A model generated the notes under the pieces. That model was given only the letters and a program-made list of their open reading frames with translations, had not been told where the DNA came from and ran no database searches. From NCBI GenBank assembly GCA_011682355.1, contig JAACEU010000056.1, forward strand, positions 1-5,063: DNA of 5,063 nt. Reading direction: 5' to 3'. Source of the stretch: Nitrospirota bacterium. GTDB taxonomy: Bacteria; Patescibacteriota; Gracilibacteria; UBA1369; LOWO2-01-FULL-3. Within the stretch, counting starts at the first letter, position 1, and every line of letters begins with the position of its first letter. Positions 3,744 to 5,063 of the stretch are shown one piece after another. The position numbers were made by a program, and so were the translations under genes.

Positions 3744-5063
3744 TTACATCTCCTCCGTGAGTTCAACACCAAGTAACGTTAAGCCGTTTTTTAGCACCTG
3801 GCTAGTCGCCTCTACAATTTTGAGGCGCGCCTCTCTTTCTTTTTCCGGGGCTCTGAGTACCGGCACATTATTGTAAAATGAATTGAACTTTTGGGCTAAT
3901 TCGTGGAGATAATTTGCCAGGATATTTGGCTTGTATTCCTGGGCCGTGTAGACGATGTATTCTTTGAATTTTACCAGATGTCTTAAGAGTGTGGCGGTTT
4001 TTTCTGTGATTTTTTCAGTGGTTTCCTCTTCTTGCGTTTCGATTTTCCCGGTTTTCCTGAGAATGCTTTTCGCTCTTGCGTAGGTATATTGCAGATATGG
4101 GGCGCTGTTGCCTTCGAGTGACAGCATTTTTTCCCAATCAAAAGTGATGTTTGTGGTTCGGTTTTGTGACAAGATTGTATATTTCACTGCTCCAATTCCT
4201 ACTTTGTGAGCGACTTCGTCTTTGTTTTTTAGATCCCGGTTTTTTTCTTCTACAATTTTTTTAGCTTTTTCTACTGCTTCTTTTAGGACTTCGTCGAGTA
4301 GCACTATATTTCCTTTTCTTGTACTCATTTTTTTGTCTTTGAATTGCATTCGTCCGAAGACTACATGGACTGGTTCTGCCTTTGTGAGTCCCATCATTTC
4401 AGTAGTTTCGAACAATTGTTGCAAATAAAGAGATTGAGCAACGTCAATTACTAGTAGAATCTTTTCTGGGTGCCAGGTTTCTTCTCTATATTTCATTTGT
4501 GCAAGATCGCGAGTCGCGTATAGAGATGCTCCGTCTGATTTTTGGACTAAATAAGGCGGATATTTTTCGTTTTCAAATTTTATTATTAGGGCTCCCTCTT
4601 CCCCTTTTTCAAATACTTTGTCTTTTTTGCCTTCTTCCAGGATTGCGCCCATTTTGTCATTAAAGAAGCTTTCTCCCTGAATCAAGTCAAAGTGAATTCC
4701 TCCTAAATTATCGTAAGTTTTTTGTACTTCTTCTAAACTTACTTTGCAGATCCATTTCCATAGCTTTGTATTTTCTTTGTCTCCTTCTTCAAGTTTTTTG
4801 AATTCGTCTCTTCCTTTTTGTTCAAGTTCCGGATTTTTTTCCGCTTCTTCATGAAACTTTACATAAAGTTTTAGCAGTTCATCTATTGGGTTCTTTTCTA
4901 TGGTTTTTTTATCTCCCCATTCTTTGTATGCATATGTAAGTTTGCCGAATTGTGTTCCCCAGTCACCGATATAGTTCAGACCAATGCAGTTATATCCTAG
5001 AAATTTGTAAATATTGTAAAGGCTTTGTCCAATTATTGTTGAAAGTAAATGATGTACACCTAA
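3744..5063 (-). CDS. argS: Arginyl-tRNA synthetase (ArgRS), N-terminus outside window
   Basis: Class I synthetase that charges tRNA-Arg with arginine using ATP. The visible 439 residues run from the active site to the natural C-terminus (TAA stop). The frame is open to the window edge, so the TTG at 4685 is an internal Leu and not a start. Landmarks by visible residue: STIIG (8-12) directly after the HIGH region; YIGDWGTQFGKL (31-42), a strong ArgRS signature; GGIHFDLIQGESFF to ~134; KSDGASLYATRDLA (~175-188); KKMSTRKGN (~244-252), the KMSK loop; then the helical DALR-type anticodon-binding domain ending LLGVELTEEM. The HIGH region reads GVHH where HVGH is usual, and the next HLR is HLL. The second His is kept. 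This may be a lineage variant or an error at the contig edge. Upstream are the missing N-terminal (Add-1) domain and the promoter. Confidence 0.97.
   Translation of the reverse strand, partial: LGVHHLLSTIIGQSLYNIYKFLGYNCIGLNYIGDWGTQFGKLTYAYKEWGDKKTIEKNPIDELLKLYVKFHEEAEKNPELEQKGRDEFKKLEEGDKENTKLWKWICKVSLEEVQKTYDNLGGIHFDLIQGESFFNDKMGAILEEGKKDKVFEKGEEGALIIKFENEKYPPYLVQKSDGASLYATRDLAQMKYREETWHPEKILLVIDVAQSLYLQQLFETTEMMGLTKAEPVHVVFGRMQFKDKKMSTRKGNIVLLDEVLKEAVEKAKKIVEEKNRDLKNKDEVAHKVGIGAVKYTILSQNRTTNITFDWEKMLSLEGNSAPYLQYTYARAKSILRKTGKIETQEEETTEKITEKTATLLRHLVKFKEYIVYTAQEYKPNILANYLHELAQKFNSFYNNVPVLRAPEKEREARLKIVEATSQVLKNGLTLLGVELTEEM

Noticed and set aside
4222..4428. Plus-strand 68-codon ORF inside argS
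   Set aside because: Ser/Phe-rich antisense shadow of the well-conserved ArgRS KMSK region.
1..5063. CRISPR array or rRNA
   Set aside because: No regularly spaced direct repeats and no rRNA signature sequences were seen on either strand.

Overview
The window most resembles a moderately AT-rich bacterial chromosome segment, possibly from the Candidate Phyla Radiation (Patescibacteria). The hints are an SLH-anchored surface protein, a compact mix of small hypothetical genes, an arginyl-tRNA synthetase of unusual sequence, and a RelE-type toxin-antitoxin pair. This placement is an inference from gene style and not proven. The toxin gene ends in TGA and no gene needs TGA read as an amino acid, so the standard bacterial code fits. 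That argues against the Gracilibacteria/Absconditabacteria code in which TGA encodes glycine.

Layout from left to right. (1) 1-1041, +: the C-terminal part of a large exported protein. It carries the end of a probable beta-helix domain, a FlgD-like Ig domain and three SLH repeats, and is closed by a clear intrinsic terminator. (2) 1042-1420: a non-coding leader with a candidate promoter and a 25-bp RNA hairpin whose only non-Watson-Crick pairs are G-U on the + strand. (3) 1421-2167, +: a 248-residue protein I do not recognise, in strikingly GC-rich DNA. It has a good Shine-Dalgarno sequence and is followed by overlapping hairpins and a strong terminator (2178-2275). Leader, gene and terminators look like a self-contained cassette. 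(4) 2341-2598, -: a small single-pass membrane protein. (5) 2665-3307, +: a Phd/YefM antitoxin and RelE/ParE toxin operon whose -10 box lies inside a palindromic operator. (6) 3308-3531: non-coding, with a GC hairpin and a 128-bp near-perfectly concentric palindrome. (7) 3532-3621, -: tRNA-Ser(UGA) with encoded CCA; the palindrome's right arm runs over the CCA. (8) 3744-5063, -: arginyl-tRNA synthetase, complete at its C-terminus and cut by the window edge at the HIGH motif.

No single pathway links these genes. The two housekeeping translation genes (argS and tRNA-Ser) share the minus strand. The surface protein, the GC-rich gene and the toxin-antitoxin pair are separate plus-strand transcription units. 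The least explained parts are the structured leader plus GC-rich gene (about 1115-2275) and the palindrome abutting the tRNA.
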